From: Roseiarcus sp963709655
Lineage (GTDB): Bacteria > Pseudomonadota > Alphaproteobacteria > Rhizobiales > Beijerinckiaceae
DNA length: 64,000 bases
Direction of reading: 5' to 3'
NCBI GenBank assembly: GCA_963709655.1
Contig: CAVPXF010000023.1
Coordinates: 62,001-126,000, forward strand
Below are positions 46,067 to 55,150 of this stretch, piece after piece. Position 1 is the first letter of the stretch, and the number at the start of each line of letters is the position of its first letter. Both the position numbers and the translations under genes were made by a program. The notes under the pieces are model-generated. The model ran no database searches and was not told where the DNA came from. It was given only the letters and a program-made list of their open reading frames with translations.

Positions 46067-46879
46067 ATGCTTGCCAATCCGGCCGAGTTCTTTCGGCATG
46101 TCCGCACGGAGCTGTTCGCCGGCTCGATGACGCCGAGCCAAGTCAGCGGAGTCATCGACATCATCGCCGCGTGGCCGGCGAAGACGGATATTCGCTGGCT
46201 CGCTTACGGGCTCGCGACCGCCTACCACGAAACCGACCGCGCGATGGAGCCGGTCGCCGAGTATGGGAAGGGCCAAGGGCGTCCCTACGGCGTGCCCTGC
46301 GGCCCTTACCAGCAGCGCTATTACGGGCGCGGCTATATCCAGTTGACGTGGCTCTACAACTATGCCCGCGCGGAAAAAGAGATTCCGGGCTCCGAGCTAA
46401 CGCGCATGCCGGACAACGCGCTGAACCCGAACATCGCGGCGGAAATCATGATCAGGGGAATGAGCGAAGGGTGGTTCACCGGCGCGACCCTCGAGCATTA
46501 TTTCCCGGTCGATCGGCCGCAGGCGTCCGATTGGGTGAACGCGCGCCGGATCATAAATGGATTGGATTGTGCGGCCAAGATCACAGGCTATGCCGTGCAT
46601 TTTAGGGATGCGCTCGTGGCGGCCGGCTACGTCCCGACTGATGCGCCAGCGGTCCATGGAGAGCCGTCCCCCGCTGCGGCGCCCCCGTCGGACCTCTCGA
46701 CCGTCGAGGGTGTCCAGCGGGCTCTAGACGCGCTCGGCTTCCATGTCGTCGTCGATGGTGAATCGGGGCCAGAAACCGAAGCTGCCGTCAAGGGCTTCCA
46801 ATTTCGAGAGCGTCTCGTAACGGACGGCGACGCCGGCCCGCTGACCAAGGCGGCGCTGGCGAAGGCGCTGGCGAAATGA
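46067..46879 (+). CDS. Endolysin: GH19 chitinase-like domain plus peptidoglycan-binding domain
   Basis: 270 residues. The GH19 fold shows the catalytic Glu in TAYHETDRAMEPVAEYG (Glu55, with Glu65 as second candidate) and the signature YYGRGYIQLTWLYNY. Residues about 205-265 form a PG_binding_1 domain (VEGVQRALDALGFHV, GPETEAAVKGFQ). There is no signal peptide, so it needs a holin for export. It hydrolyses the glycan strands at lysis. ATG at 46067 with GAGG upstream. It overlaps by 4 nt a small membrane protein. Confidence 0.92.
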   Translation: MLANPAEFFRHVRTELFAGSMTPSQVSGVIDIIAAWPAKTDIRWLAYGLATAYHETDRAMEPVAEYGKGQGRPYGVPCGPYQQRYYGRGYIQLTWLYNYARAEKEIPGSELTRMPDNALNPNIAAEIMIRGMSEGWFTGATLEHYFPVDRPQASDWVNARRIINGLDCAAKITGYAVHFRDALVAAGYVPTDAPAVHGEPSPAAAPPSDLSTVEGVQRALDALGFHVVVDGESGPETEAAVKGFQFRERLVTDGDAGPLTKAALAKALAK

Positions 46880-47040
46880 CGCACGTGGATCTTCCGCCAT
46901 CTTGGATGGACATGCTGCTGCTCGCGGGGGTCGGCGCGACCACTATTTGGGCCGTCTTGCGCCCAAGGGGCCGAACTTCGATCGTTCTCTTCGTGGTGTC
47001 TCTCCTCGCCGCCGCGCGCTCCATCCTACTCAACCACTGA
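46876..47040 (+). CDS. 54-residue two-helix membrane protein, holin candidate
   Basis: ATG overlaps the endolysin stop (ATGA). Two hydrophobic stretches (MDMLLLAGVGATTIWAVL and SIVLFVVSLLAAARSILL) are separated by a basic turn RPRGRT, a class II holin-like topology. Coupling to the endolysin supports a lysis role. There is no sequence family to confirm it. Confidence 0.6.
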   Translation: MTHVDLPPSWMDMLLLAGVGATTIWAVLRPRGRTSIVLFVVSLLAAARSILLNH

Positions 47041-47053
47041 CCGGACTCCCGAC

Positions 47054-47328
47054 ATGGCCCTCCACCCCAACGGCGTCGCCATCGACCCGGCGCGCGTGTT
47101 CGAGGAGGCGGTGCGTGCGGCGCGGGGGAGTAGCATGCCAAGCGCCTCGACACCGCCGTGCAGGCGGCGCTCAACGCCTTTGGCGACGCGTTGACGGCGC
47201 TCGCCGATTACCTGCGCGTTCGCGACGCCGTCCTTCGACATGCCTACATCGAAGTTCCGGTCGCCAGGCGGCGGGGGGTACTTCCGTGCGCAGCAGATCG
47301 GCGCCGCCGCTTGATCAACTCAGGATGA
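47054..47328 (+). pseudogene. Small phage protein, frameshifted
   Basis: ATG 47054 starts MALHPNGVAIDPARVFEEAV. A coherent helix (KRLDTAVQAALNAFGDALTA, then LADYLRVRDAVL) continues in the -1 frame from about 47137, after a GGGGG run at 47124-47128. It is about 90 residues in total if repaired. Unknown function, within the lysis region. Confidence 0.5.
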
Positions 47329-47477
47329 GGTCGCTTCCCTCCGCGGCCGCGTCGCCGCGCTTGAGGCGCTCGAATCACAGCGGGTTCATTCCGACCCCTG
47401 ACGCCATCCCCGCCCGGCCAGTTGGCTCGATCGCCGAGCGGGTCTTCCTAACCGAGCCAATCCGAGGAAAACCTGGA

Positions 47478-47663
47478 ATGTCCAATCCCGTCATCCTGTG
47501 GGTCGCTGCGCGCTTGGAAGAGCCGTCCACCTGGGCTGGCTTCGCCGCGCTCGTCGGCTCCATGTCGTTCCTGCCGAACGCTACCGCCGACGCGCAAATC
47601 GTGTCCGTCGTGGGCGTCGCCATCGCCGGCGCCCTCGCCGTCGTCGTTCCCGAAAAGAAGTGA
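47478..47663 (+). CDS. 61-residue membrane protein
   Basis: ATG 47478 has GAGG upstream. It shows two hydrophobic segments (STWAGFAALVGSMSFL and IVSVVGVAIAGALAVVVP). Similar small proteins follow endolysins in many alphaproteobacterial prophages and may be holins or pinholins. It is a second holin candidate in this cluster. Confidence 0.6.
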   Translation: MSNPVILWVAARLEEPSTWAGFAALVGSMSFLPNATADAQIVSVVGVAIAGALAVVVPEKK

Positions 47664-47671
47664 GGCTGTCT

Positions 47672-48019
47672 ATGAAGCTCGCTTTACTCGCGGCTCTCGG
47701 CTGCAGCGTCCTCGCCCTTGCCGGCTGCTCCACAACCGCCACGGTTAGCACGCCCGTCACGACCGCCATGGTCTCGACGTCCGTCTCATCGGTCGTCACA
47801 CTTGGCTACAATGCCCTTTGCGTTGGCAGCGCCGCAACGCCATCAATTCTAGCGACGATCCAGTTGCTCCCACTCAACGCCCAGCGCCAGGCCGACATCG
47901 CCAGCCTGCAGACAATCTGCAACAATGGGTCGCCGACCAACCCGATTACGGCGACCGTCGACGGGCTCGACGTCTACGCGCTTCTGCAGCGGGACTTCCC
48001 CTCGCTGGGGCTGAAGTGA
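47672..48019 (+). CDS. Small lipoprotein (possible o-spanin)
   Basis: 115 residues. Signal peptide with lipobox: MKLALLAALGCSVLALAG-Cys, then a Ser/Thr/Val-rich stretch and a helical domain (VTLGYNALCVGSAATPSILA). An outer-membrane lipoprotein beside the endolysin fits an o-spanin, but the partner i-spanin is unclear. Nine bases separate it from the previous gene; its stop overlaps the next GTG. Confidence 0.6.
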   Translation: MKLALLAALGCSVLALAGCSTTATVSTPVTTAMVSTSVSSVVTLGYNALCVGSAATPSILATIQLLPLNAQRQADIASLQTICNNGSPTNPITATVDGLDVYALLQRDFPSLGLK

Positions 48020-48333
48020 CCTTCCCGCCTCTCACGGTCGCCGACGTCAAGTCGGCGACCTCTGGCGCGGGCGACCTCATGGCCGCCCTCGCTCGAGTCG
48101 CGACGGGGACGGCCACGCTCCAGGACGGCGACACCATCGGGCAGGTTCTCTTGAGCGGCTTTGCCTTCGTCGATCCGCCCGCGGCGCCGACGATCGCTTT
48201 AGCAAAATTCGCCCTCAACCTATTCATAGCCGCGTGCGAGGCCGGCGTCATTGCGCCAGATCCAAACCCGATCGCAGATGCCCAGACAACGCCCACCAGC
48301 GAGACGCACGGGCTCTGGATCGGTGGCAGATAG
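48016..48333 (+). CDS. Small helical phage protein of unknown function
   Basis: 105 residues from a GTG overlapping the lipoprotein stop. Ala-rich helices (SGAGDLMAALARVATGTATL, then PTIALAKFALNLFIAACEAG) with one amphipathic or hydrophobic segment. No family recognised. Probably part of the lysis operon by overlap. Confidence 0.55.
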   Translation: MTFPPLTVADVKSATSGAGDLMAALARVATGTATLQDGDTIGQVLLSGFAFVDPPAAPTIALAKFALNLFIAACEAGVIAPDPNPIADAQTTPTSETHGLWIGGR

Positions 48334-48341
48334 GAGCAGAA

Positions 48342-48449
48342 ATGAACCCCACTCGCATCGCGGCTGTCGAAGACGATTGCCCAACAATCGAGATGAACGT
48401 CATCGCCTTGAACGCCACGTCCGGAAGCGGCGGCAACGCGGGCAAATGA
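48342..48449 (+). CDS. 35-residue peptide
   Basis: ATG preceded by AGGAGC at 7-12 nt. The peptide begins MNPTRIAAVEDDCPTIEMNV and ends with a Gly/Ser-rich tail. The good ribosome binding site is the main support. Unknown function. Confidence 0.4.
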   Translation: MNPTRIAAVEDDCPTIEMNVIALNATSGSGGNAGK

Positions 48450-48508
48450 GCACGTCGGCCGGAAGACCGACTTGGCCCCCATCCGGCACGAGACATCAGG
48501 AGGTCTAC

Positions 48509-48868
48509 GTGACGCCGGCAGACAATGCGCCCTGGGGAGTCCTTGAATGGGCAGTCGCGGGCCTGGCCTCAATGGGTGCCGCCGCCGCGGCCTTCGTTTG
48601 GCAACTCATGACGCGCCTTCAGACCTTGGAAATCGCCGTGCGTCAACATCAGCATGACCTCGATACGGCGCAAACGAACAACAAATCAGCGATGCTTCGT
48701 CTGGCCGAACGGCTGGCGATGCTCCACGACGATCATTATCGTCTCCGCGAAACATTCGGCGCGCTTCCCAATCGCGCCGACATCCACGATCTCGAACTCC
48801 GCTTAGGCGAACGTCTGGACTCGCTTGCGTCGCGCTTCGATCGGGCCATCGATCCGAGGCTGTCGTGA
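48509..48868 (+). CDS. Membrane-anchored coiled-coil phage protein (i-spanin-like)
   Basis: 119 residues. A perfect AGGAGG 5 nt before the GTG at 48509 decides the start over an in-frame ATG at 48446. One N-terminal transmembrane helix (LEWAVAGLASMGAAAAAFVW) is followed by a long heptad-rich coiled coil (LQTLEIAVRQHQHDLDTAQT to RLAERLAMLHDDHYRLRETF). Type II anchor plus coiled coil fits an inner-membrane spanin. It is the last phage-type gene. Confidence 0.6.
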   Translation: MTPADNAPWGVLEWAVAGLASMGAAAAAFVWQLMTRLQTLEIAVRQHQHDLDTAQTNNKSAMLRLAERLAMLHDDHYRLRETFGALPNRADIHDLELRLGERLDSLASRFDRAIDPRLS

Positions 48869-48877
48869 CTACGGTCG

Positions 48878-49294
48878 TCAGAACCTGCGGACGTCGGGGT
48901 CGACTGCTCGAAGGAGCGCTTGCGGAATCCGTGTGGGCCGGTCGTCACGTATGGCTACGATTAGCACGGTTGCTTTGACCAATTCCTGCGTGTCTCGCAT
49001 AATCCGCTGTTTAAATTCCAGTGATGCGCCGCGAATATTCTTCACCCGCGTCTCGATGTCCAGAAGGTCATCCATGAGAGCTGGAGCCACGTAATCAATC
49101 TGAAGACTTCGAACAGCAAATAGGACCCCGACGCTTCTCTCAATTTGACGATGGTCGAAACCAAGGCTTCTCAGCCATTCCGTCCGCGCCCGTTCAAGAA
49201 ATCTCAGAAATGAGGCGTGGTACACCCGTCCCGAGAAATCGGTGTCCTCGTAATATACCCTGGCTTGAAAATGCTCTTCCGATCTATCGTCCAT
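48878..49294 (-). CDS. YbgC-like acyl-CoA thioesterase (hotdog fold)
   Basis: 138 residues. The 4-hydroxybenzoyl-CoA thioesterase/YbgC signature is present: RVYYEDTDFSGRVYHASFLRFLERARTEWLR (seen in parts), with the catalytic Asp in YYEDTDFSG. In many proteobacteria ybgC heads the tol-pal operon; here it stands alone and is convergent with the last phage gene 9 bp away, so the element ends right at this host gene. Divergent from fmt. Confidence 0.88.
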   Translation of the reverse strand: MDDRSEEHFQARVYYEDTDFSGRVYHASFLRFLERARTEWLRSLGFDHRQIERSVGVLFAVRSLQIDYVAPALMDDLLDIETRVKNIRGASLEFKQRIMRDTQELVKATVLIVAIRDDRPTRIPQALLRAVDPDVRRF

Positions 49295-49410
49295 GTCTCA
49301 TCCTCAGCACGCTTGGTGGAAATTTCGCAGTAATTTTTGCAACCGACCGGTCGTTGGATCCCGAGTCCGCCAGCTTTGACGTCAGTCTCAGGCAATGCTA
49401 TCCGCAAGAT

Positions 49411-50367
49411 ATGCGAATTGTCTTCATGGGTACCCCGATATTCGCGGTTCCGACATTGCACAAGGTTGTCAGCAGCGGTCACCAAGTCGTCGCTGTCTAC
49501 ACGCGCGCACCGAAACCCGGGGGAAGTCGCGGTTTGGAAGCCCGGAAAACGCCGGTCCACGAAGCCGTAAAGTCGTTGCAAATCCCCGTGCATACGCCGC
49601 CAACGTTGAAGACGGAGGAGGCCCAGGAATTGTTCCGCAGTGTGTGCGCGGATGTCGTTCTCGTCATTGCCTACGGATTATTGCTGCCGCCGGAAATTCT
49701 TGCTGCGTCTAGGTTCGGCTGTCTGAACCTGCATGCTTCGCTTCTGCCACGGTGGCGCGGCGCAGCGCCGATCCAGCGTGCGATCATGGCAGGCGATCGC
49801 GAGACCGGCGTCGATTTGATGCGGATGGAGGCGGGATTGGACACGGGCCCGGTTGCCCTGCGCGAAGTCGTTTCCATTCGTCCCGAGGATACGGCCGGCG
49901 ACCTGACAAATCGCCTGGCGCAGATCGCAGGCGACCTTGCCGTTCGCGGCTTGGACATGCTCGAATCGGGAAACCTCGTTTTCAAAGAACAGCCGAGCGT
50001 CGGCGCCTGCTACGCGCGCAAGATCGACAAGAGCGAGAGCGAAATCGATTGGACTCACGACGCCGAAACTGTCCGAAACCATATTCATGGGCTTTCCCCC
50101 GCGCCCGGGGCTTTCTCGGTTTTGGTCATCCGGAACAGGACAGAGCGTGTCCGGATCCTGCGCGCCGAAACCATGGCCCTGAGCGGCGCTCCCGGAACGA
50201 TTCTGGACAACGTGATGACCGTCGCCTGCGGGAAGGGCGCAATTCGGGTCCTTGAAGGGCAACGGGCGGGACGCACAATTCTGTCAGGCGACGAACTGAT
50301 GCGGCGAGAATCGATTCCGGTCGGGATCGCGTTCAAGCCCTGCGGATCAACTTCATTTGAGCCTTGA
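49411..50367 (+). CDS. fmt: Methionyl-tRNA formyltransferase
   Basis: 318 residues, the normal Fmt length (EC 2.1.2.9). The N-terminal formyltransferase domain starts MRIVFMGTPIFAVPTL and contains the SLLPRWRGAAPIQRAIMAGD signature with the catalytic Asn/His/Asp region (CLNLHASLLP, GLDTGPV). The C-terminal OB-like domain follows. def, its usual neighbour, is not adjacent. The C-terminus overlaps the convergent patatin gene by 35 bp. Start ATG 49411 matches the family. Confidence 0.94.
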   Translation: MRIVFMGTPIFAVPTLHKVVSSGHQVVAVYTRAPKPGGSRGLEARKTPVHEAVKSLQIPVHTPPTLKTEEAQELFRSVCADVVLVIAYGLLLPPEILAASRFGCLNLHASLLPRWRGAAPIQRAIMAGDRETGVDLMRMEAGLDTGPVALREVVSIRPEDTAGDLTNRLAQIAGDLAVRGLDMLESGNLVFKEQPSVGACYARKIDKSESEIDWTHDAETVRNHIHGLSPAPGAFSVLVIRNRTERVRILRAETMALSGAPGTILDNVMTVACGKGAIRVLEGQRAGRTILSGDELMRRESIPVGIAFKPCGSTSFEP

Positions 50368-51205
50368 GCGCCGCTCGAAGCTCCTCTTTGCTGCCTTCAG
50401 CCGCCCGTAGAATCTGGCCAGCGCGAAAGAAATCAAGCAATCCGAACTGCTCAACCTTCGGCCGGATGAGAATATCCGGCGGGCGATACCTGATCTTCTG
50501 CGCCGTGATGGCGCCCTGCATGATCTGCGCTGCGCCGAACATCGATGCGAGCGGCGAGGGCGCGCGGCGAGCCCGCGTTCGGCCGCCAAATGTGACGTCG
50601 ACCGCAATCACGACGTCGGCGAGGTCCGAGAGGTGATCGTAAGGAAGAGGATTGACAGCGCCCCCGTCGATCAGCAGGCCGCCTTCGCTTTGGACGGGAC
50701 GAAAGAGGCCCGGGATCGCCATCGAGCCGGCAACTGCCAAAGAAAGGGGACCAGACTGAAATACGGCTTCGTTGCGCTCGGAATAATTCGTCGCAACGAC
50801 GATCGCCTTGACGACGAGGGCGTCAAAGTCGTCTGGCACGCCGTCCGGCCAGAAAAGCTCGAGAACAATCTCGGGATCCAGCAGCACAGGATTGCCGCGC
50901 CCTCTCAGCAGCAGATCGGCGAAACGACCAACTCTCGCCCGAAGCAACTTGCCCAAGACATTCGAGCGGTTTCGAAGAACTTTTAGGACGTGGCCGCGTA
51001 TCTCTCGCGCTTCCAGTCCTGCAGCGTAGGCAGCCCCTATGACCGCGCCCATCGAGGTCCCGGAAATAGCCACTGGACGGATCCCGAGTTCGTCGAGAGC
51101 CTCTAGAGCGGCGACATGAGCGATGCCGCGCGCGCCCCCGCTGCCAAGAGCGATCGCAACAGTCGGCGATTCTGCGCCGGTGGCGCGATCATGAGCCGCC
51201 TTCAA
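50333..51205 (-). CDS. Patatin-like phospholipase
   Basis: The Ser-Asp dyad of bacterial patatins is visible: nucleophile in ISGTSMGAVIGAAYAAG and Asp in LLIDGGAVNPLPYD. The oxyanion hole is ALGSGGARGIAHVAALEAL. The start is uncertain. TTG at 51205 gives a short leader and a 17-nt overlap with purD; ATG at 51331 would add 42 residues encoded inside purD. It would hydrolyse membrane lipids or act on lysophospholipids. Probably co-transcribed with purD. Confidence 0.85.
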   Translation of the reverse strand: MKAAHDRATGAESPTVAIALGSGGARGIAHVAALEALDELGIRPVAISGTSMGAVIGAAYAAGLEAREIRGHVLKVLRNRSNVLGKLLRARVGRFADLLLRGRGNPVLLDPEIVLELFWPDGVPDDFDALVVKAIVVATNYSERNEAVFQSGPLSLAVAGSMAIPGLFRPVQSEGGLLIDGGAVNPLPYDHLSDLADVVIAVDVTFGGRTRARRAPSPLASMFGAAQIMQGAITAQKIRYRPPDILIRPKVEQFGLLDFFRAGQILRAAEGSKEELRAALKAQMKLIRRA

Positions 51206-52484
51206 GACCCACCCCCCGCTCGTGAGCAACGGCTCGCCAGCCGATGTCTCGCCGACAGAAACCTTCCGGCCAGTCGATGCAATCGACCGCGGCGTAGGCG
51301 CGAACCTGCGCCTCACCCACGGTGTGTCCAAGCGCGGTCACCGCCAGAACTCGGCCGCCGTCTGACACAATTGCGTCGCCGATCTGACGAGTGCCGGCCT
51401 GCAGAACCGAAACGCCGGGAACGCGTTCGGCCTCCGCAATGCCCACGATCATTGTCCCTCGAAGGAAGTCTCCCGGATAGCCTCGCGCTGCTATGACGAC
51501 TGTCAATGCGGCATCGGACCTGAACCTCGGGGCAGGGGCAGGCAAGGACCCACTCGCGCTCGCCGAAAGCCATGGCAACAGATCATCGGTCAAGCGTTCG
51601 AGGATCGCTTCGGCCTCCGGATCGCCAAACCTCACATTGAATTCGATCAATTTCGGACCATCCTTTCCGATCATCAGCCCTGCGAAGAGCACGCCGCGGA
51701 AAGGTGTTCCTCTCGCCTTCATGCCATGCACCGTTGGCGTGACGATTTCGCGCATCACTCGTTCGCTCATCTCCGGCGTCATGATTGGCGGGGGAGAGTA
51801 AGCGCCCATCCCGCCGGTATTCGGGCCCGTATCGCCATCCCCGACCCGTTTGTGATCTTGAGCGCTCGCGAACGGAACGGCGCTGACGCCGTCACAAAGC
51901 GCAAAGAAGGACACCTCTTCCCCCTCGAGAAATTCCTCGACGACAATTTCTGCTCCAGCGTTCGCGGATTTCGGCAGCAGCACATCGACCGCTGCCGCGG
52001 CCTCCTCAATGGATCCCGCGACCACCACACCCTTTCCCGCCGCAAGACCGTCGGCCTTCACGACAATCGGCGCGCCGCAGCTGCGAATATAGGCTTTGGC
52101 GTCATCGGGCGTCTGAAAGCGACGGTACTCGGCAGTCGGAATGCCCAACTCGCGGCAGAAGTCCTTAGCAAAGCTCTTCGAGCCCTCGAGGCGTGCGGCA
52201 GAGCGGGACGGACCAAAGCACGCGACGCCTTCCTTCTCGAGATCGTCCGCGATCCCGGCCACGAGAGGCGCCTCCGGGCCGACCACAACGAGGTCGATCC
52301 CCTCCCGCTTGCAAAGCGCCAAAATTTGGCCGTGGTCGGTCAAGTTCGCATCACATACGGCGGCCACGGTAGCGCAACCCGGATTACCGGGCGCTACGAG
52401 CAACTTTCCAATTTGCGGCGATCGCGCGCAGGCCCGAGCGAGCGCATGTTCGCGACCGCCAGACCCAAGGATTAAGACATTCAT
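51189..52484 (-). CDS. purD: Phosphoribosylamine-glycine ligase
   Basis: 431 residues, standard GARS length (EC 6.3.4.13), second step of purine synthesis. The N-terminal MNVLILGSGGREHALARA, the ATP-grasp loops (PIVVKADGLAAGKGVVVA) and the family signature RFGDPEAEAIL are all present. AAGGGG lies about 9 nt upstream of the ATG. It stands alone upstream of the patatin gene. Confidence 0.96.
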   Translation of the reverse strand: MNVLILGSGGREHALARACARSPQIGKLLVAPGNPGCATVAAVCDANLTDHGQILALCKREGIDLVVVGPEAPLVAGIADDLEKEGVACFGPSRSAARLEGSKSFAKDFCRELGIPTAEYRRFQTPDDAKAYIRSCGAPIVVKADGLAAGKGVVVAGSIEEAAAAVDVLLPKSANAGAEIVVEEFLEGEEVSFFALCDGVSAVPFASAQDHKRVGDGDTGPNTGGMGAYSPPPIMTPEMSERVMREIVTPTVHGMKARGTPFRGVLFAGLMIGKDGPKLIEFNVRFGDPEAEAILERLTDDLLPWLSASASGSLPAPAPRFRSDAALTVVIAARGYPGDFLRGTMIVGIAEAERVPGVSVLQAGTRQIGDAIVSDGGRVLAVTALGHTVGEAQVRAYAAVDCIDWPEGFCRRDIGWRAVAHERGVGLEGGS

Positions 52485-52673
52485 TCGAATTTCCCCTTCT
52501 TTCGGCGACCTCGACGGACTCGGCGGCCCACCAGACTGGCGGGGTTGGCATTTCCTATAAGGTCACCAGGAGGTCGATCAGCGCATTTGCACGGACCGAG
52601 CCGCGAGCTTGCGCAGCAGCATCGTTGCATAGCATTCTGCCCCTCGTGATTTGCTGGACCGGGATTTTTTCCC

Positions 52674-53951
52674 ATGAAAACCTTCGCCATACCGACCAAC
52701 GGAAATTGGGTCACCGCGCCGAGCCATCTGGCCTGGCTCAACCAGCAGGCCGAGTCCCTGTTCGCCTTTTATGAGAGGAACATCGTCAATCCGCTTGGCG
52801 GCTTTTATGATCTCGACGACGCGGGACGGCCGACAGCTCCGGGTTATGGCGCCGGAGGAACGCCGGCGCGCTATCTTTTCGCGACGACACGGATCGTGCA
52901 CGCTTATTCGATCGCCCATCTGATGGGGCGGCCAGGCGCTGACGTGATTGTCGATCACGGAATGGATTTTCTTTGGAAGGGCCATCGCGATCAGGATTTC
53001 GGCGGGTATTTCTGGGCGGTCGGCTATGAAGGACCGGTAGACAGTGTCAAGCAAGCCTATGGTCACGCATTCGTCCTTCTCGCCGCATCGAGTGCGAAAG
53101 TCGCGGGACACCCGGACGCGGGACGGCTGCTCGCCGACGTGACGACGATTATTCTGGAACGGTTTTGGGAGGAACCGTACGGAGCGGTGGCGGAAGAGTT
53201 CACCCGGGATTGGCGCGAGTTCAATTCCTATCGTGGCCAGAACTCCAATATGCACCTGACAGAAGCGCTGATGGCTGCGTTCGAGGCGACAAATGACGCA
53301 ATCTATCTGAGGATGGCGGAGCGCGTCGCCGCGCGCATCGTCGGCGCAAACGCCGCTGCGAACGACTGGCGTTTGCCCGAGCATTTTAGCTCGGATTGGC
53401 AGGTCGACAAGCACTATGCAGGCCTTCCGATGTTTCGGCCTTATGGCACGACGCCCGGACACTCGCTGGAGTGGTCGCGGCTCCTGCTGCAGCTCTGGGA
53501 ACTGGGAGGACGAAAATACGACTGGCTGCCGGACGCTTCGAAGTCGCTTTTTGCGCAAGCGGTGGCGAATGGATGGGATCCTGTGTCCGGCGGGTTTTTC
53601 TATACGCTGAACTGGGACGGACTGCCGCGAATCCGGGACCGATACTGGTGGCCCTGTTGCGAAGGGATCGGAGCGGCCGCATTCCTCAACGCAATCTTCG
53701 GCGATCCTCGTTATGAGGACTGGTATCGGCGGATATGGAGCTTCACGGCAACGCATTTCATTGACCGGGAATACGGCGGTTGGCGCGCCCAGGTGGACGA
53801 TGCCTTGCGGCCGAATTCGGGCCCGTTCTTCGGAAAAATCGACATCTACCATTCTTTGCAGGCTTGTCTCATACCCACATTGCCAAAAACCGGCAGCGTG
53901 ACAAAAGGCGTCCTTGCGTGCACCAGTCAGGCGGCAAGGAGCGCGAGTTGA
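52674..53951 (+). CDS. AGE-family sugar epimerase/isomerase
   Basis: 425 residues with an (alpha/alpha)6-barrel of the N-acylglucosamine 2-epimerase family. Conserved signatures are GGFYDLDDAGRP, EFNSYRGQNSNMHLTEALMA with the active-site His, PGHSLEWSRLLLQL and RYWWPCCEGIGAA. The sequence resembles YihS/mannose isomerase-like members that interconvert aldose and ketose; the actual sugar is unknown. Monocistronic; divergent from purD. Confidence 0.9.
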   Translation: MKTFAIPTNGNWVTAPSHLAWLNQQAESLFAFYERNIVNPLGGFYDLDDAGRPTAPGYGAGGTPARYLFATTRIVHAYSIAHLMGRPGADVIVDHGMDFLWKGHRDQDFGGYFWAVGYEGPVDSVKQAYGHAFVLLAASSAKVAGHPDAGRLLADVTTIILERFWEEPYGAVAEEFTRDWREFNSYRGQNSNMHLTEALMAAFEATNDAIYLRMAERVAARIVGANAAANDWRLPEHFSSDWQVDKHYAGLPMFRPYGTTPGHSLEWSRLLLQLWELGGRKYDWLPDASKSLFAQAVANGWDPVSGGFFYTLNWDGLPRIRDRYWWPCCEGIGAAAFLNAIFGDPRYEDWYRRIWSFTATHFIDREYGGWRAQVDDALRPNSGPFFGKIDIYHSLQACLIPTLPKTGSVTKGVLACTSQAARSAS

Positions 53952-54084
53952 CTATTTATCTGATTGCCAGCGAGCATAACTCCGCGTTGGACTGACGTCC
54001 AAGGCGAGATCGTTAACCGCATATTTATGCGAAGATTGGAGAATTTGCGGACATTTCCCTGGCGCGGTCCTCCCGACAGTAGAC

Positions 54085-54381
54085 ATGACGACCTTGATAT
54101 TCGATCGACAGGCGCTGCTCGCGAATTTTGCCGGCGCGTTCTTTGTCGCCTCTGTAGGCGGAATTTCCGCTCAAGAGCCGAGCACTTTCGTTATTGCGGC
54201 CGCGCCTGGTTACGGCGTCGAGGATTGCCTTGCCCAAGGCGGGGAATGCGGTCATGTTGTCGCCGACGCGTGGTGCGAGGCCAGCGGCCATGGGAAAGCA
54301 GTAAATTTCGGTCGCGTCAACGATGAAGGGAACACCGAATCCGACCCTTCGCGACCGTATTTCATAACTTGCGCGGAGTGA
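54085..54381 (+). CDS. Small probable exported protein
   Basis: 98 residues. A hydrophobic N-terminal region (LLANFAGAFFVASVGGISAQ) resembles a signal peptide ending near ISA-QE. Mature part has four Cys (VEDCLAQGGECGH, ADAWCEASG, FITCAE). No family recognised; likely periplasmic. Convergent with the CreA-like gene 9 bp on. This stretch is more AT-rich than its surroundings. Confidence 0.6.
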   Translation: MTTLIFDRQALLANFAGAFFVASVGGISAQEPSTFVIAAAPGYGVEDCLAQGGECGHVVADAWCEASGHGKAVNFGRVNDEGNTESDPSRPYFITCAE

Positions 54382-54390
54382 GCGGGAATT

Positions 54391-54933
54391 CTAACGAACG
54401 TAATCCCCGCATTTCTGAACATCGGCTGTGCTTCCTCCCCAAGTCTGGATTGGGACGGTCGAGGTTGAGTTCTTCGGTGAACCATCGACAAGTTTATCAC
54501 TATAGGTCATGTAAACAAGGATATTCCGCTTCGGATCGCATCCCCTAACAATTTGCATCTTCTTGAAGAAGATTGATCGCCTTTCGCTAAAAACGACGTC
54601 TCCTTGCGAAAATTTGTCCTTAAACTTAATCGGACCATATTGCCGACACGCGAGCGAGATATCCGAGGTCTGTTCCGCCAGACCCAATGCCCCAGACAAC
54701 CCACCCTTTTCCGGCGTCGTATAATAACATGCAACTCCTTCGACGAGAGGATCGTCGATTCCATACACCGCGAGCTTGTCGTTCGGGGTTAACAGTTTGA
54801 ACGTCGTGGACTTGCGAAAAATCAGATCTGGGTCGAGCGAATCTGCCCGAACCGGCGCCAGCGCCAGCACGATGGCGAGAGCAGCGCCCGCTCGAATAAT
54901 CGAGTTCAGCAAGATGGTTCTTCTCCGGTTCAT
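54391..54933 (-). CDS. CreA family protein
   Basis: 180 residues from the ATG at 54933 (alternatives at 54948 and TTG 54972). A signal peptide (IIRAGAALAIVLALAPVRA) is followed by the CreA domain: DKLAVYGIDDPLVEGVACYY, GALGLAEQTSDISLACRQYG and FKKMQIVRGCDPKRN. CreA is a periplasmic protein of unknown function, named from the E. coli cre locus. The YTTPEKGG variation and conserved cysteines are as in the family. No creBCD here. Confidence 0.88.
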   Translation of the reverse strand: MNRRRTILLNSIIRAGAALAIVLALAPVRADSLDPDLIFRKSTTFKLLTPNDKLAVYGIDDPLVEGVACYYTTPEKGGLSGALGLAEQTSDISLACRQYGPIKFKDKFSQGDVVFSERRSIFFKKMQIVRGCDPKRNILVYMTYSDKLVDGSPKNSTSTVPIQTWGGSTADVQKCGDYVR

Positions 54934-55150
54934 GATGAGCGCCAGCATAGACGGGTTGAGGCTTAGCGCCAAACAAGCCCGGGGGATCGCTTTATTTTGC
55001 CCGTATTATACGTTCTTTTTTTGCTTATTCGTCAACGAAGCGTGCTCTTGCCGCTGGCGCGAATGCGCATTGGCAGGCATAGTACGTGTTGAGCCGCTGC
55101 GGGGGGTATTTGCGGCTCATGCCGCTTCGCTCAGGAACGACAGGTCTCGC

